NCBI GenBank assembly: GCA_963924555.1 | Contig: OZ004588.1 | Span: 7,351,205 to 7,415,204, forward strand | Direction: 5' to 3' | DNA from: Crambe crambe | Taxonomy: Eukaryota > Porifera > Demospongiae > Poecilosclerida > Crambeidae | DNA: 64,000 nt | Shown here: in pieces, positions 12,462 to 24,500 of the stretch | Numbering within the stretch: position 1 is the first letter of the stretch | Layout: each line of letters begins with the position of its first letter | Translations under genes and position numbers: made by a program | The notes under the pieces: model-generated | What the model was told of the DNA's origin: nothing | Database searches by the model: none | What the model saw: the letters and a program-made list of their open reading frames with translations, nothing else

Positions 12462-12645
12462 CTCTAATCTTATGTTATTTGTCAACTTTTCAGCTGAGTT
12501 TTCACACGCTGCAATTTTATACAATCTGTTGAGTTAGCAGCAGTAGGAACGCCCACGTTGTGAGCTTAACCACACCCTTTTTATCTTAACCGCACCGCCT
12601 TTTCGCTAGCCACGCCACGCCCACTTGACAGTTGTAAGGTAAGTT
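12462..12645. promoter_or_regulatory. Short divergent promoter region between hedgling A and ACBD5
   Basis: Only 184 bp separate the two divergently oriented start codons. The minus side has a TATA box. The plus side is TATA-less and carries repeated CACGCCCAC/CCACGCC-type boxes at about 12551-12631, which resemble Sp/KLF sites. Shared regulation is inferred from the arrangement. Confidence 0.5.
12514..12521 (-). promoter_or_regulatory. TATA box of hedgling-like gene A
   Basis: TATAAAAT on the minus strand, 53-60 bases upstream of the chosen ATG at 12461. It lies just downstream of the alternative Met at 12524, which supports the later start. Confidence 0.55.
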
Positions 12646-12754
12646 ATGGCGAGCACCAAGAAGCCTAGACCCATCAAAGAGAGGTTTAATGCAGCCGTCG
12701 GTGTCATCAAAACTCTGCCAAAGGAAGGTGAGCTGCCATAGCTAGCTCAGTAGC

Positions 12755-12791
<37 letters not shown>

Positions 12792-14506
12792 GGGCCTTTC
12801 CAACCATCTAATACAACAAAGCTTCGTGTAAGTATAATGCACTCACTTCAATGCAAATGGTTCCTTATATCTCGATGCTCAGTTCTATGCTCTCTACAAG
12901 CAAGCAAATGAAGGTCCTTGTTCCTCCCCTAAACCCTCGTTTTGGGATGCAGTTGGACGAGCCAAATGGTACACAGCAAACAGCTAATCATATCACCCAA
13001 TATCAATCAATTAATTTCTCTGCAACTTTAGGGAAGCATGGAGTGTTTGTGGGAAGATGAGTTCAGATCTGGCTATGAATATGTACGTGGAGGAATTGAC
13101 GCAGGTAAAAATATTCAACTGCAGTGGAACCTCCAAATAATGAACACACTTAGGACCCAGCTTTTTGTCCGTTCCAGGGAGTCCATTTTGTGTAGAGTGA
13201 TATATACAAAGGTACTTTTAGATTGTCCTTTATTGAGAGATTTCAGTGTCCTTCATTGGAGGTTCCATGCTACATGATTCTGTCATATCATCACACACAT
13301 ATCTCACACACATGATAGTTGCATGTCTGATTATATTAGCTGGTGGAGACCATGCCCCAGACTCCAGAAGTGAAAGAGTTCTTGAAATCCATTGGACCAT
13401 TTTATGAGGAGGAGGAAGGCACCAGTTTGGACCAGGACGAGGATAAGGAACAGATAGTTGTGCCAAGTAAAGGTTCTCATAATGAGGATACTGGCGAAGG
13501 AGAAAGGAAGGATGAAGTTGATGGTAGTCATGTGACTGAGACTAAACAAGATGCTAGTGAAGTGGAGGAAAAAGTTATTATTCCAGGTGTGTAGATTTGA
13601 ACATGTACAGTGAACCTCTGGGTAATGCACACACCTATGACCTTGCCTTTTGTCCTTTGTAGAGAAGTTATCCTTTTTTTAGAGGTCATAATGTCTATAG
13701 CTAGATTAAGAGGACCCCCTCTGAATATTATCACTTGTCCCTACAGATATACATGTAAGAGAATCCAGTGACAGTGATACCAGTGAAGATTTTCACGACA
13801 GCTTCCGAGAGTTGCCTACTTCCACTCCGATGAGTTTACAACATAGGAACCCTTTACCCAGTGGAGTGGTACTGGAGCCTGACTCACGCTCTCCAGATGT
13901 TCCCAGCCCTCAGGTTACAAGCATCACTGTTCCTTCAGGCAGTACACCTGGGGCAACATTAACTGTCACTGGAGCACCCAGAACTCCAAGAAGTAAGAGA
14001 TCCAGGGGAGGCTACTCCAAATAATTGACACACTTGGGACCCATCCTTTTGTCCTTTGTAGAGAGGTTATCCTCTTTTGGAATATAGGGCAACTTTTAAA
14101 TGGTGTTCTTTATTGGGAGGTTTGTCCTCTTTCTGAGTACATAGTAGGTAAAGGGTAGCTAATAATGGAACAGGCTGATCCTGTATATTATGCTCTATTT
14201 GCAGATCACACAGAGACCCTGGAGAATTTACTCCCACAAATATTAAACATTCAGTCTAGCCTGCACTCCATTCTCCAGCAGCTAGGCACTCTGGTCTCCA
14301 ACTTACAGCCACACCCCCAGTCCCAACACCTGGTGAGATGGCACTCGTTCAATTTATGTAGACTTGATCTCATTAAGGAATTTTTTTTTAAGGTGACTCC
14401 AGGATTAGTGAGGAGAAGAAGATTGTTATATCTTGTTCCATTTCTACTCAGTTGGCCTTTCATTCTTCAATTCTTTATCCAATTTTTGAACCAAAGGTAC
14501 AACTAA
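12646..14506 (+). CDS. ACBD5: ACBD5-like acyl-CoA-binding, tail-anchored protein
   Basis: Exons 12646-12727, 12793-12827, 12883-12968, 13032-13104, 13340-13586, 13747-13992, 14205-14332 and 14393-14506 join in phase to 336 residues. Residues 1-110 form an acyl-CoA-binding domain: [56 protein letters not shown]. The Tyr/Lys residues that contact CoA are kept. [20 protein letters not shown] follows, as in ACBD4/5. The middle is acidic and carries [11 protein letters not shown], a possible FFAT-like motif. A predicted coiled coil ([20 protein letters not shown]) precedes a C-terminal hydrophobic anchor ([20 protein letters not shown]) after a basic RRRR cluster. Family members anchor in the peroxisome membrane, bind very-long-chain acyl-CoA and tether to ER VAP proteins. 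That role is inferred here. Confidence 0.9.
13121..13270. mobile_element. MITE copy in an ACBD5 intron
   Basis: The sequence begins cagtggaacctccaaataatg and ends with its inverted form tccttcattggaggttcc. Related copies lie at about 7045-7403, 14020-14140, 29730-29860, 49850-49950 and 63180-63360, all in introns or spacers. No coding capacity is seen, so this is a non-autonomous element. Confidence 0.65.
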
Positions 14507-14551
14507 TGAATTCGTGACCCAGCAGACACTATTCTAGCCTCCCTCTAGTGT

Positions 14552-14825
14552 ATAGTCTTGCGTAGCCAGACCCTTTACCAACTCAAGGAGGGTCTGATCG
14601 GTTCTATTTTTTCGGACCAGATAAGTGGGTGGCAAGTAATGAATATTATTATAACCCAGCTAGTATACATAGTAGTACATAGTGTGGTAAGCAATAATGA
14701 TATTCATAACCATGCGGCTTATTTTTGGTCTAGGAGCTGGCTAAGAAAGAACCACTCTGCTATGTGAAGTTTACCAGACCCTTTCCCTCCTTGAGTTGGT
14801 AAAGGGTCTGGCTACGCGAGACTAT
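14552..14825. mobile_element. MITE with about 40 bp terminal inverted repeats and 7 bp target duplication
   Basis: The left end (atagtcttgcgtagccagac, continuing through cctttaccaactcaaggagg) is repeated in inverted form at the right end (tccttgagttggtaaagggt then ctggctacgcgagactat). The 7 bp CTAGTGT flanks both ends, at 14545-14551 and 14826-14832. The 190 bp interior has no coding content. Confidence 0.8.
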
Positions 14826-16536
14826 CTAGTGTGGTGTGTGTGTGTGTGTTGTGATCTCTAACACCAAGAGGGGTAGTTTGGCAGCGCAGGCTTAGCAAAG
14901 GGCGAGGGTATAGTTGTTTCTTGAAAAGAATAACTCAAACAACTTGAATCACCTATTGACCTTTCTTGATGGTTACAACTACAACCAAGCAGCTAACCAT
15001 GCTGCTGCAAAGCTAGGTCATTAAGGTTGAAGGAAGAGGTTCTGACAGCATTCCTGTCTGGTTTTTGTTGTCTTTCCCACAGGATACGGGAAAGGTGACA
15101 TTTCATTGCATCTTTATACTGTAACTTTTGACACAAATGCATTGGGAACGATTCAAAAGTATGACGTGATATCAGACCCTTGCACTCGCCACGCTCGGAG
15201 CTGCACTGCCAGATGGAGGGTGCATTGAAGAAATAATTATGCCTACTCCCTTCCATACAGGTTTGGTAATGGTGATTGGACATTGCCTCCTAACTGGATG
15301 TTCTCTCTGCTGACCTTCCTCCACTCTACAGTAGCTGTGGCACTATTCACTATTTATACTTACACTCAAACATGATTAACTTCATTATTAAAAAATTTTT
15401 TTGTAATCTAATATAATAATGTGCTTGTCAGTGCGTACGTACGCAAGGAAATCATCACAGTTAAAAATTGAGAAAGAAAAAAAACCAGATCGAGTTAGTT
15501 AATATTCCATACATTCCAAAGTACTACACCTGATCATAGGGACATAACCACTTGAAATTGAAATCTAGGTAGTGCCATGCCATTAGTTGTTACCTGCTGC
15601 CATGTTAAGCTTGCACATGTATCATGTTTTTCAGCCTCAGGAGGAACCACTAAGGAAGACGTGCTTGCCTCCATTTTTGGTAGTGGACTGTGTTCAGTGC
15701 TGTCCATTTGAACTAGCTGTTTCTGCAATTTGAACGGGTCTTTTGAATGTACAAAATATCAGAGAGTGCGGTAGCACTCTCTATGTAGGGATGACTCGGA
15801 CGGCCGCGCGCGCCGCCTATAGACTAATACAAAAGTGAAATTCCAGTTCCCCCACTTAGACCTAACAAAAGCTACTGTGAATGATTATCCAGCCTACTAG
15901 AGCCTACTACAATGTGCAGACCAAGTTTCAGGACCAGGGAGCTTACCGTTTCAGAAATACGGCAAGCAGGTAAACCGCTATATTCTTCTTCTTCTCTATT
16001 ATTATTATTCTTCTTCTTCTTATTATTATTCTTCTTAGACAACCATATCTCTCGAACCACTCAAGCTACAGCTATGATTTCTGGACAAATCCACTCCAAA
16101 TTCTACGAACTACGATCTTTTCTACTCGTTGATCCTCGAAAGAGTCGATGAAAAAGGAGACACTAAGGAGCACAGCACTCGACTAATTCAATTAGGAAGC
16201 CATCTTTTCTATAATACGCATGCGCATGTATTTGATATCCAATTATTCGAAATTATAATATTATTCAGCTGCCTCTAGCTAGCTAGCTAGCTAGGTATAG
16301 GTATATGTAGCTAGAATAGTGATGATGATGATAGACTACTGTATCGACTCGGGGATTTAGATTCAACAAGGTAGACTCTATTTCAGCATCTTCTACCTCC
16401 ACCTTGACTCGTTGATAGTGATTGGGCTGGTATGCTATTGGAGAACTATTCTTCTTTCATCTGTCCCTGCATACACATAGAAGAATGAACTCTATACATA
16501 GCTAAAACCATAAAAGAGAGGAAAAAAAGACCAGGA
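14826..16536. other. Intergenic spacer with short degenerate fragments
   Basis: No intact gene is seen. A 96-residue open stretch on the minus strand at 14993-15283 looks cysteine-rich and may be an eroded exon or transposon fragment. A piece at 15714-15752 is repeated in inverted orientation at about 23284-23322. Simple TTCTTC/ATT repeats lie at 15985-16035. Confidence 0.5.
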
Positions 16537-16827
16537 ACAAGTAAGGGAAAAAGCATTTCGTGAAATGAAAAAAGATGTAGGGATGACCACTGCACAAAAA
16601 AGTAAGGAAACAAGAAGGATGGAATCTTTGTTCTGTATATCCAGCCAACAATCCCTACATGTACGTACATTACTACACTATAATCTGAAGCTACCCGACG
16701 TATATGTAGGGATTGTTGGCTGGATATACAGAACAAAGATTCCATCCTTCTTGTTTCCTTACTTTTTTGTGCAGTGGTCATCCCTACATCTTTTTTCATT
16801 TCACGAAATGCTTTTTCCCTTACTTGT
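16537..16827. mobile_element. Fold-back element with two 124 bp arms
   Basis: 16537-16660 is an almost perfect reverse complement of 16704-16827 (outer end acaagtaagggaaaaagc, inner end ccaacaatccctacat), leaving a 43 bp loop. Open frames read on both strands are mirror images of each other, so no protein is implied. I found no clear target duplication. Confidence 0.9.
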
Positions 16828-16875
16828 AATAATAATAAAATGTAATTTACATAATAGTTAGACAACGAGACCTAC

Positions 16876-17137
16876 CTACACAGTGAAAAATCTACAACTT
16901 GTAACAGGTCTGGACTGCCCCACATACCAGTTATGACCTGTACACAGGTCTGTAACGGGTCAGTAAAATCTACAAGTCTGTAACAGGTCCATATTTTTGG
17001 ACTGTATCAGACCTGCTGCCCTACCAACTGCCTACAGATCAAAAATTAGTACTTCTGGTGCCTAGGGTTTATGGATTTTTGTTCTGTTACATACCTGTTA
17101 CAGAATGCTTACAAGTTGTAGATTTTTCGCTGTGTAG
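16876..17137. mobile_element. Small MITE with about 29 bp inverted ends
   Basis: The left end (ctacacagtgaaaaatctac then aacttgtaa) is matched in inverse at 17109-17137 (ttacaagttgtagatttttc then gctgtgtag). The interior repeats acaggtct/ggtctg motifs. It is non-coding. Confidence 0.75.
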
Positions 17138-17246
17138 GGATCTAAGTTATTTAGAGACCCGAGGGCCCTGGGCTGTAGCGACCCGAGCGCAGCGAGGGCG
17201 CTACCAAGGGCCCGAGGGTCTCTAAATAACTTAGATCCCGTTGGTC
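17138..17246. repeat. GC-rich palindromic element
   Basis: gggatctaagttatttagag at the left returns in inverse as ctctaaataacttagatccc at the right, with gggccc-rich inner arms around a short loop. The motif on its right flank (tagatcccgttggtc then ctaacttatttaga) recurs inverted at about 20184-20230, so this may be one end of a larger composite of about 3 kb. Confidence 0.7.
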
Positions 17247-17782
17247 AAGTTGCCTAACTTATTTAGAACATAGCAACATAGTTTTGGAACTTAGAAAGGC
17301 TTCAAATGAATCGCTAAAGTTAGCTAGTCAGCCATGAAAGCTTCGTGCACGGAAAATCCAGCAGCTGAAAATCACCAGAACTAAGGTAGGCTTTCTAGCT
17401 TATACGCTTGAAAATATGAACTAACTAAGCTTTCTACGCTACCTTCGGTACCTTGTTACTCTTTTCTAGGCTTTAGTTGGTACTCACTAGTGTCAGGAAG
17501 CGAGAAACTAGCTTTCACCATTTTTGACAAGTCTTCTAACACACACCCACCAGGCGGGGTTGGTTGGTTACTATGGATTCATAACAATAATTATTTCTAA
17601 TTGCTGCCCACCACAGGTTTACTAGTGCCCGGGGCACTTAGTAAACCTACTGTTAGGCACTTAGTATCCCTGTGATGCATTATGAGGTTTAGAAGATCTG
17701 ATTTTGTATTGTGAATGTACAGAGCTGTGTTCTAAGGGTAGAATAAGCCTAATGTACCTCAGCGGCCATTTTCTCAAAAATT

Positions 17783-18352
17783 AGGGTAGGTGTGGGTATT
17801 ATGAGTCAGCTAAGTATTGTTGCTCTTTTCTTGGAAATGGACTATCTTAAAATCCTGAAAATTGCTCCAGATATAAAATAGGTTATGTAGAACTAACGTG
17901 TGGAGAAAGTAATAAAAATATTGCATCTTGTAGATAGGAGTTATGATCTTACATAACATACTCAGGAAGGTATTATGAGTCATAGGTATGAATTATGAGT
18001 CGCTGGCTTGATTTTTGTCTCTAAAAATTGATAATGTAGCTAAGATTTCTACAAAATAAAAATGATAACCTTAGATTACTTTAAAATTCATTTTTTACTC
18101 CATCTTGTGGCATCATTGCTTCCCTGCGCTTTTTTTTTATTCAGATTGGTTACGATTGTACCCATTTTTAAACTTCTCATTTAAGATTATGTTTATGCAT
18201 GAATGAGGCATTTTCTGGATGATTTTATTTGATCAAAAGACCAAAAAAAAGATTAAGCTTTCATATCTAAAGTATCAACTCTTGTAGATTCTTATCAAGT
18301 GGTGAACCCATAATATAGGGACTAACTCATAATACCCACACCTACCCTATGA
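17783..18352. mobile_element. Candidate 570 bp non-autonomous element at the ZIP promoter
   Basis: tagggtaggtgtgggtatta near the left end is the exact reverse complement of taatacccacacctacccta at the right end. The interior is AT-rich and non-coding. The right end stops within the CRE-like site and about 70 bp before the ZIP start codon. Confidence 0.65.
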
Positions 18353-18357
18353 CGTCA
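18350..18357 (+). promoter_or_regulatory. CRE/ATF-type palindrome upstream of the ZIP gene
   Basis: TGACGTCA, a perfect CREB/ATF consensus octamer, 64-71 bases upstream of the predicted ATG at 18421. No TATA box is apparent. Function is inferred from consensus and position. Confidence 0.45.
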
Positions 18358-18420
18358 TCATGTAATACAAAAAGTATTGTAAATGTACGCTGGCGACTAG
18401 ACTGTTAAGGATTCGTAAAG

Positions 18421-18523
18421 ATGAAGTTGACGGCTGCCGGCGTTTTTCTACTGTTTCTGGAACTATGTCTGTCGACTCCGAGGCTCTCCGACAGCGCGCT
18501 ACTCCGTACTCCAACTGGCGAAA
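18421..18523 (+). CDS. Predicted first exon (signal peptide) of the ZIP gene
   Basis: An ATG-initiated 103 nt exon encodes MKLTAAGVFLLFLELCLS followed by TPRLSDSALLRTPTGE and ends at a consensus gtaagc donor in phase 1. The acceptor at 24432 (cctatag) requires exactly that phase. No other nearby gene lacks a first exon on this strand. Confidence 0.65.
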
Positions 18524-21500
18524 GTAAGCTAAATAAGCCCTCTAGCTAATGTTTCCCTCACCGCGTGGAATAGGGGTCTTTAGAAGGTTAAACAATCTCT
18601 GTGACAAGCCACCATCACTGCAGAACTAGAACTAGAAAGGGTAAGGAGGGCGAGTAGTTTTGCCGCGATCCGGAGGTGCCGTGTGCAGCAAGTTAGTGCA
18701 GTGTGCAAAAAAATTTCGTGTTCCTTCATTGTCAGTAGTGAGTAGGTTGTATAGAGGATTGGGTCGCTGAGCAGATCAAGTTATGACAAATAGTTAGAAG
18801 TAAGCCTACTTTTCTTGTTGCTGTTTCCCTATAGGCCTAGGCACTTACTCAGTTGTTCAGCCATGTTATATATGCACTGATAATATAAGATGCCATTATT
18901 ACATGCATTCCAATGGTACATATGGTTTATGAAACAACTAAACATTACTTGCCTTCTAACCCTAGCAATTATGCCTGATGCTTGAGAGTACCTGAAATAA
19001 TATTATGCCAGCATATTTAGACTGGTCCCTACTCATGCTCCAGATTTGTGACTCCCTTTCCAGTGACAATTGCATTCCTATACCCACAGACTGCACTCTG
19101 CCAGTAGTCTAAATATGGCATTCTCATGTGCACACAGGATGCCTTGTTTGCCACTTATCACTTCATGAAAAGCATGAATTTCATAATGATCACATGCTCC
19201 ATGATCCAGTTGGCATATGAATCTCTTTAAGGGTGCTCCGTATGCCCAGCAACGGTGTGTTAAAATCAATTAGTTAGTACTAGGGCAATGTTCAACATTC
19301 AGTTGACAGCGAGTGAGCAAGCAAGTACATTCTTCAACATTGCTGTTGAGTATCTGTAGCAATGTGCAGCATTTGATAGTGAGCAATTAAAGTAGCTGAT
19401 AGGCTTCAGTGCTTGATATTGCTAGAGTCATGTAAGTGGTGGCAGGCAGCTGCATACATGCTTACCTCAAAGCACTTAGATAAGCCTAGTGCCTACAAGC
19501 CGCTTAGATAAGCCTCTTGTGCCTGCTGCCCAAAAGGCTGTAGAAATGTTGAGCTGATAGTTCATTTGCTTTGCTGTTGTGTTATGTAGAAAGCTAAGTA
19601 CTTACCACAAAGCACTTAGATATGTCTAGTGCCTACTTAGATAAGCCTAGCCCTACTATCACACCATGCTATAAACAAAGCGATGTAGAAATCAATCAAG
19701 CAATTACAACTGGAGCATGCGCATAAATGCACGCGCAGGGGCGCTACTATTTATTTTTATTTTTTTATTTTTTTAACGTTGCTCAGCAACTGAAATATAA
19801 AAAAATAGGGCTTCCATTCCAAGCTGGGAATGGAAGCGCTACTATTGCACGACACGTACGTATGTACGCCTGGGGCATTTTGGAGTGTAGACCTAGATTT
19901 AGACTATAGTCACAATCAAGGAATCTCATTGGTCCATTTGGTGAATTCTATTCACTTAGAATCACGCCTTATGGCACTTAGAATCACGCCTTATAGCACT
20001 TAGAATTCACTTGCCCTAGGTAAATCCGGTAAAGATGGTCATTCCAATTGGTCCAATTCTAGCAACGCATCGCGGTGGCCACGGTTATTGTTTCTAGGTG
20101 CGCTCTGATTCATGTTTGTTGCATTTAAAAACCATGGTTATTGTTTCCAAGTGCGTGTTGAGGTAAGTTAAACAACTCCAGTGATTGGCTATAGTCTAAA
20201 TAAGTTAGACACCTCGACCAACGGGATCTACGGTCTGTTTAGAAACCTTGGTCTCGGTGTCTAACTATTATATATATTTACATAGGGCTTTTCTTGGCTT
20301 GGAATGGAAGCCAGAATTGGCTTGGAATGGAAGCGCTACTATTGCACGAACGTACATACGCCTGGGGCATTTTGGAGTGTAGACCTAGATATATATATTT
20401 ACAATTTCAATGAGTCATGACCTGAGAGTCAGCTCGCTCGCTGCATGCAACAAGAATGTGTCCCGCGCAAAATTATCAACCTCGTGGTTTTTGGCGCGTT
20501 ATCTTATCTTCATCGTGGCATATGGCTAGGCTGGCTAGCAGAAAGAGGAAACAAGTGCAGGCAGCCTTATCTGAACGGAAGCGCCTGTGCTGCTAGGAGA
20601 GAGAAAAATAAAAATAATTATTATCATAAAAATTATAATGTGCATGGTAGAGAGTGTGATTCTTCCAGAGACTCTGGACTCTAACAGCTTCTGTCTCTAG
20701 AGAGACAGATTCTTTCACCAGTTGGAAATGAATCTGAAGACCCCAAGGAGAAGTGTGTTGATGAAGTAGTAGTGGTAGAGAGATTGAATGAAGTAGTTGA
20801 GAAAATAGGAATCCCAGCAGAGATAAAGTCCATATTGCCAATAATTGTACACGCAGAAAATTGTTGAGGGTCTTGAGGTCATGTTGGGAATCTGGCTGAG
20901 TGGTCCTGCAACCAAGTTAGGGAGACTATCAAAACCAGGGGCGATGACAAGAAATGGGTAGCCTCCTTTGACGGGTTTTATTTGACTCGTGGCCACTATT
21001 CAAATAATTGCTCGGCCACTGTGCATGATTTCTTGACTGGGAAGATTTCATGGTACTCCACCAGACAAAGCAAGGGACAGGACACAATTGGGAGGGCACT
21101 TCTGCAGCCGAGGGAGATATGTTTGATGAGCTCATTGGGAAAGTTTAGGCTGCAGGATTCATTGTCAAGGAGGTGATCACTGACAAGGATTCCTCCTTGA
21201 ACGCCATCTACTCAAAGTTTTTTCCTGAGGGGACCATCACCTACTGCGCAAACCATTGTGTGAAGCACCAGTTACAAAAGATATGACAGATCAAGTGCCA
21301 GGTAATTATTTCTTATTGTATCATGAAGCATACATTTTCCGATTCTTTTGGCTGAGATTGAACGCCGGCCACAGACATACTTTGCCCCTTCTGAAAGAGG
21401 TACAATAGAAAATACATTAACACATTACATTATACCAATGCCATACAGATGCAGAAAGGTGGGAATGAACGGCTCAAAGGCACCAAGCTGGGAATGAAAG

Positions 21501-24500
21501 CCCTCTACAAGCATGTGCTTGGGTCTGACTTGCCAGGTTAGATTACAATAGGCACTATTATCAGACAACCTACTATACACTTTCTTTATACAGGAGCCCA
21601 TAGGGCCCTGGCAGATGTAGAAGCTACAGTGGCAGTGCTCACTCACCCTTCCTTGAAGGACTGTCTTTCCAATCTCCCTACTCGCTCTTCCAGACAGCAG
21701 CTTGAGTTATGGGACAAGCAGAAGATGAAATACCAGCGGAAAATCTCCCTCATCACCTCCTTGGGCAAGTCTAGCATCACTTCTGCTCAGGCTGAGAAGC
21801 TAGACTCTGTTGAGGCTTTGCTCTTCGTGTAAAGACGAGGACGACTTCACTAAGGCTTTGAAGACCAAGGGCGTTAACAGCAAGGTGCTACCGAAGAAGT
21901 TGTGGAATGTCCTGAGCCCCAAGACCTAGCAGCCACCACGTCAGCTCTTTTTACGCGAAAGATTCACCAAGCGCACTATTAAAAATTTATTGTGGGTGGG
22001 GTTAACTAATTTTAGCGACGGTTGGATCCAAACAGCCTCTTATATCTCTGGAATTCGGAACCAGTCGTCAGAATGTGCCCAATCTTTGCATGTGGCTTCC
22101 ATCAGGTGACGTATCCAATATTAACAGTTAGTTTTTTTCCGCATCTGGTCCGAATAGCCTGCTATGGTACTAATAAATAGAAAAGTAAAATTAATAATTA
22201 TTAGAAAAAACTCACTGTTGCGTTGTAGAGTACTGGGAAAGAAGACTGTAGAGCAAAAATCAGCCATGTAAGTCAAGCGGCCACTGAGATCTAGTGATGC
22301 TTGATAGAATAATAAAATCGCTTGTAGCAGCTACAGTAATCATCTTTTTTTTCTTCATTTTTGGTGTGTATAGTAGTATTACAGTACTCTACAACTAGGC
22401 ATTTGTTTCATTTTGCTATTCCAATTATCTCTGGAGTTATAATTCCCTAGCAACCACGCGTGGGCGAGGGTACGGAGCACCCTTAAGGATAGCCGTTTTT
22501 ATGTATAATCCAGACCTTTTATGCCAAGATGCTAAAAGCACTGAAGTGCTAACACTCAGCGTATACTTTTTAAATAGATACTGTGCTTCTCTGAATTGTG
22601 AACTTTCTTCCCAGCATAACTGGAACATCTACTTTGCAGTCTTAAAACATTCAAAACGGTATAAGCATAATATAATTAGACTGTACCACTGGAGGTCTCT
22701 CCAGCTTGCTTCGCAGCTTCTTGGCTATGAAAGAAAAAGCAGTTTTCCAGCTAAGAGATTATAGCCACATGATTTCTTCTTTGTGAGTGTTTTGATATAA
22801 TTGTGTGTTTGATATCAAAAGAGGCTAAATAGGAAGTTTTAGGAAGTTTGAAATTAATGCAGGAAGTATCAGATGAGTGTGGGGCAAGGCACATAGCTAC
22901 CACTATAATATTGCACAACATCTTATAGAAAAATATATAGCTAGCTTTAGCTAATTCATGTTTGCGTGTATAGATATTCCCGAGACTTCTGTTTTAGGGC
23001 CCCTTTCTTTAGTCAGTTCAAAGCCATACAACAAAATGTCTTGCAGAGATGTATTGCCTACAGCATTCTTTTTCTTAGATGGATTGAAAAATCAAAGCCA
23101 CTTTGGCTTATGTGTGGCTTATTCCAGTGAACTGTGACATCTGATGTTAATAGATTAAGAGGAACTTTGGGAAAACTTCCACTATTTGATGTAGTTACAA
23201 TGAGCATATCCACTTGTAGCTGCTTATCTTGAATAAAAGTGCAGAAACAATCGAGGAACAATTCCTATAAGTGCAGGAACAGTTCAAAAGACCCGTTCAA
23301 ATTGCAGAAACAGCTAGTTCAAATGGACAGCTACGTAGTTTCAACACACTTTAGGTGCCCACAGTAGCTAACTTCCCATACATGCTCCTCTTACATCTGA
23401 TAGTTGGTGTATATCTTCAGTTAAAGTTGCAACTACATCCTCGCCCAAGACAGATGTTGCCAACTCTTTTTTATCCACAATTGTCTGACTGAAGCTTTGT
23501 TGTTCCTTCCAAAGTTCAGTAATTGGTGTCAGAGCTTTCTCTTTGTTTGTTGCTCTGCAGGTCAGGTGGGAAGAGCAAAGTTCAAGAGCTTTTCGAACCT
23601 CAGGGTGTGCACTCTCTTTTAGCCAAATGCCTTATTGCTGAGCAGCCAACTCTTGGAGTTCTTTCTTTAGTGTTGCAGTCTACATACTCTTGCTGGGCCA
23701 AAGCTTTAGCTATCAGTCCACATCAGCGTCTGCATGTAAAAATACTGCTTGGAGAACTGCACAGATATGATCAAACATGGCAGGTAAGACAGTAGCAGCT
23801 AAGCTAATAGCTGCCACTAGAAATACTCTCCAGCTAGCTGATTTTTCATTCATATTTATGCTGTTGCTCTACACCAGTCCACAGATGCAAAGCTCTTGTA
23901 GTCTCACCACGCGCACAGCCTAAAGTGCCTTTCAGATAGAGTAGGTAATGGTCAGCAGCCCACAAAGTGTGCATTATATGGAGTATACGGAGCTGGAAAT
24001 CTTGCCTTTTCGGAATAAAGCCTTTTCCAAAAATCGGCTCTGGATCATCGTTAAGGCTGAAATTAAAGTGCTCTAATCACTACTGGTAGTGTGGTGGATG
24101 TCAGATACACAGAAACTGACTGAGGGTTAATAGGTTAAAATTTTTGGTGATTATCATTAACAGGTGCTAATTTCAGCTAGTTCAAGGTTCAAACTGATAT
24201 TGAAATACAATTTTAACTCATAAATACTTGAATGGAGGAAAGGCTGATGTAAATTAGTACCTTTAATTAATAATACCTTGAATTCACAGAAATTGGAAAT
24301 TCGCTAAATTTGTACCCGTAAAATTAAACTGCTCAGAGTGGTTGATCAGCTTTCTTAGCTGGTATTTTATGTGAAATTTTGGAATGCTGAAGGGGGTCTA
24401 AACTTGTGACTAAGTTTGAATGTGCCTATAGGTCATAATATCCAGAAGCGAGTTGTAACTGAAGACCCAGAACACCATGATGATGACCATGGCCATGGTG

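Noticed and set aside
12462-12524. Upstream in-frame Met of gene A at 12524
   Set aside because: It precedes the TATA box, and the following residues are not a signal peptide; the Met at 12461 is followed by one.
16446-16865. Open frames on both strands of about 100-139 residues
   Set aside because: They are the two arms of the fold-back element and mirror each other; no domain.
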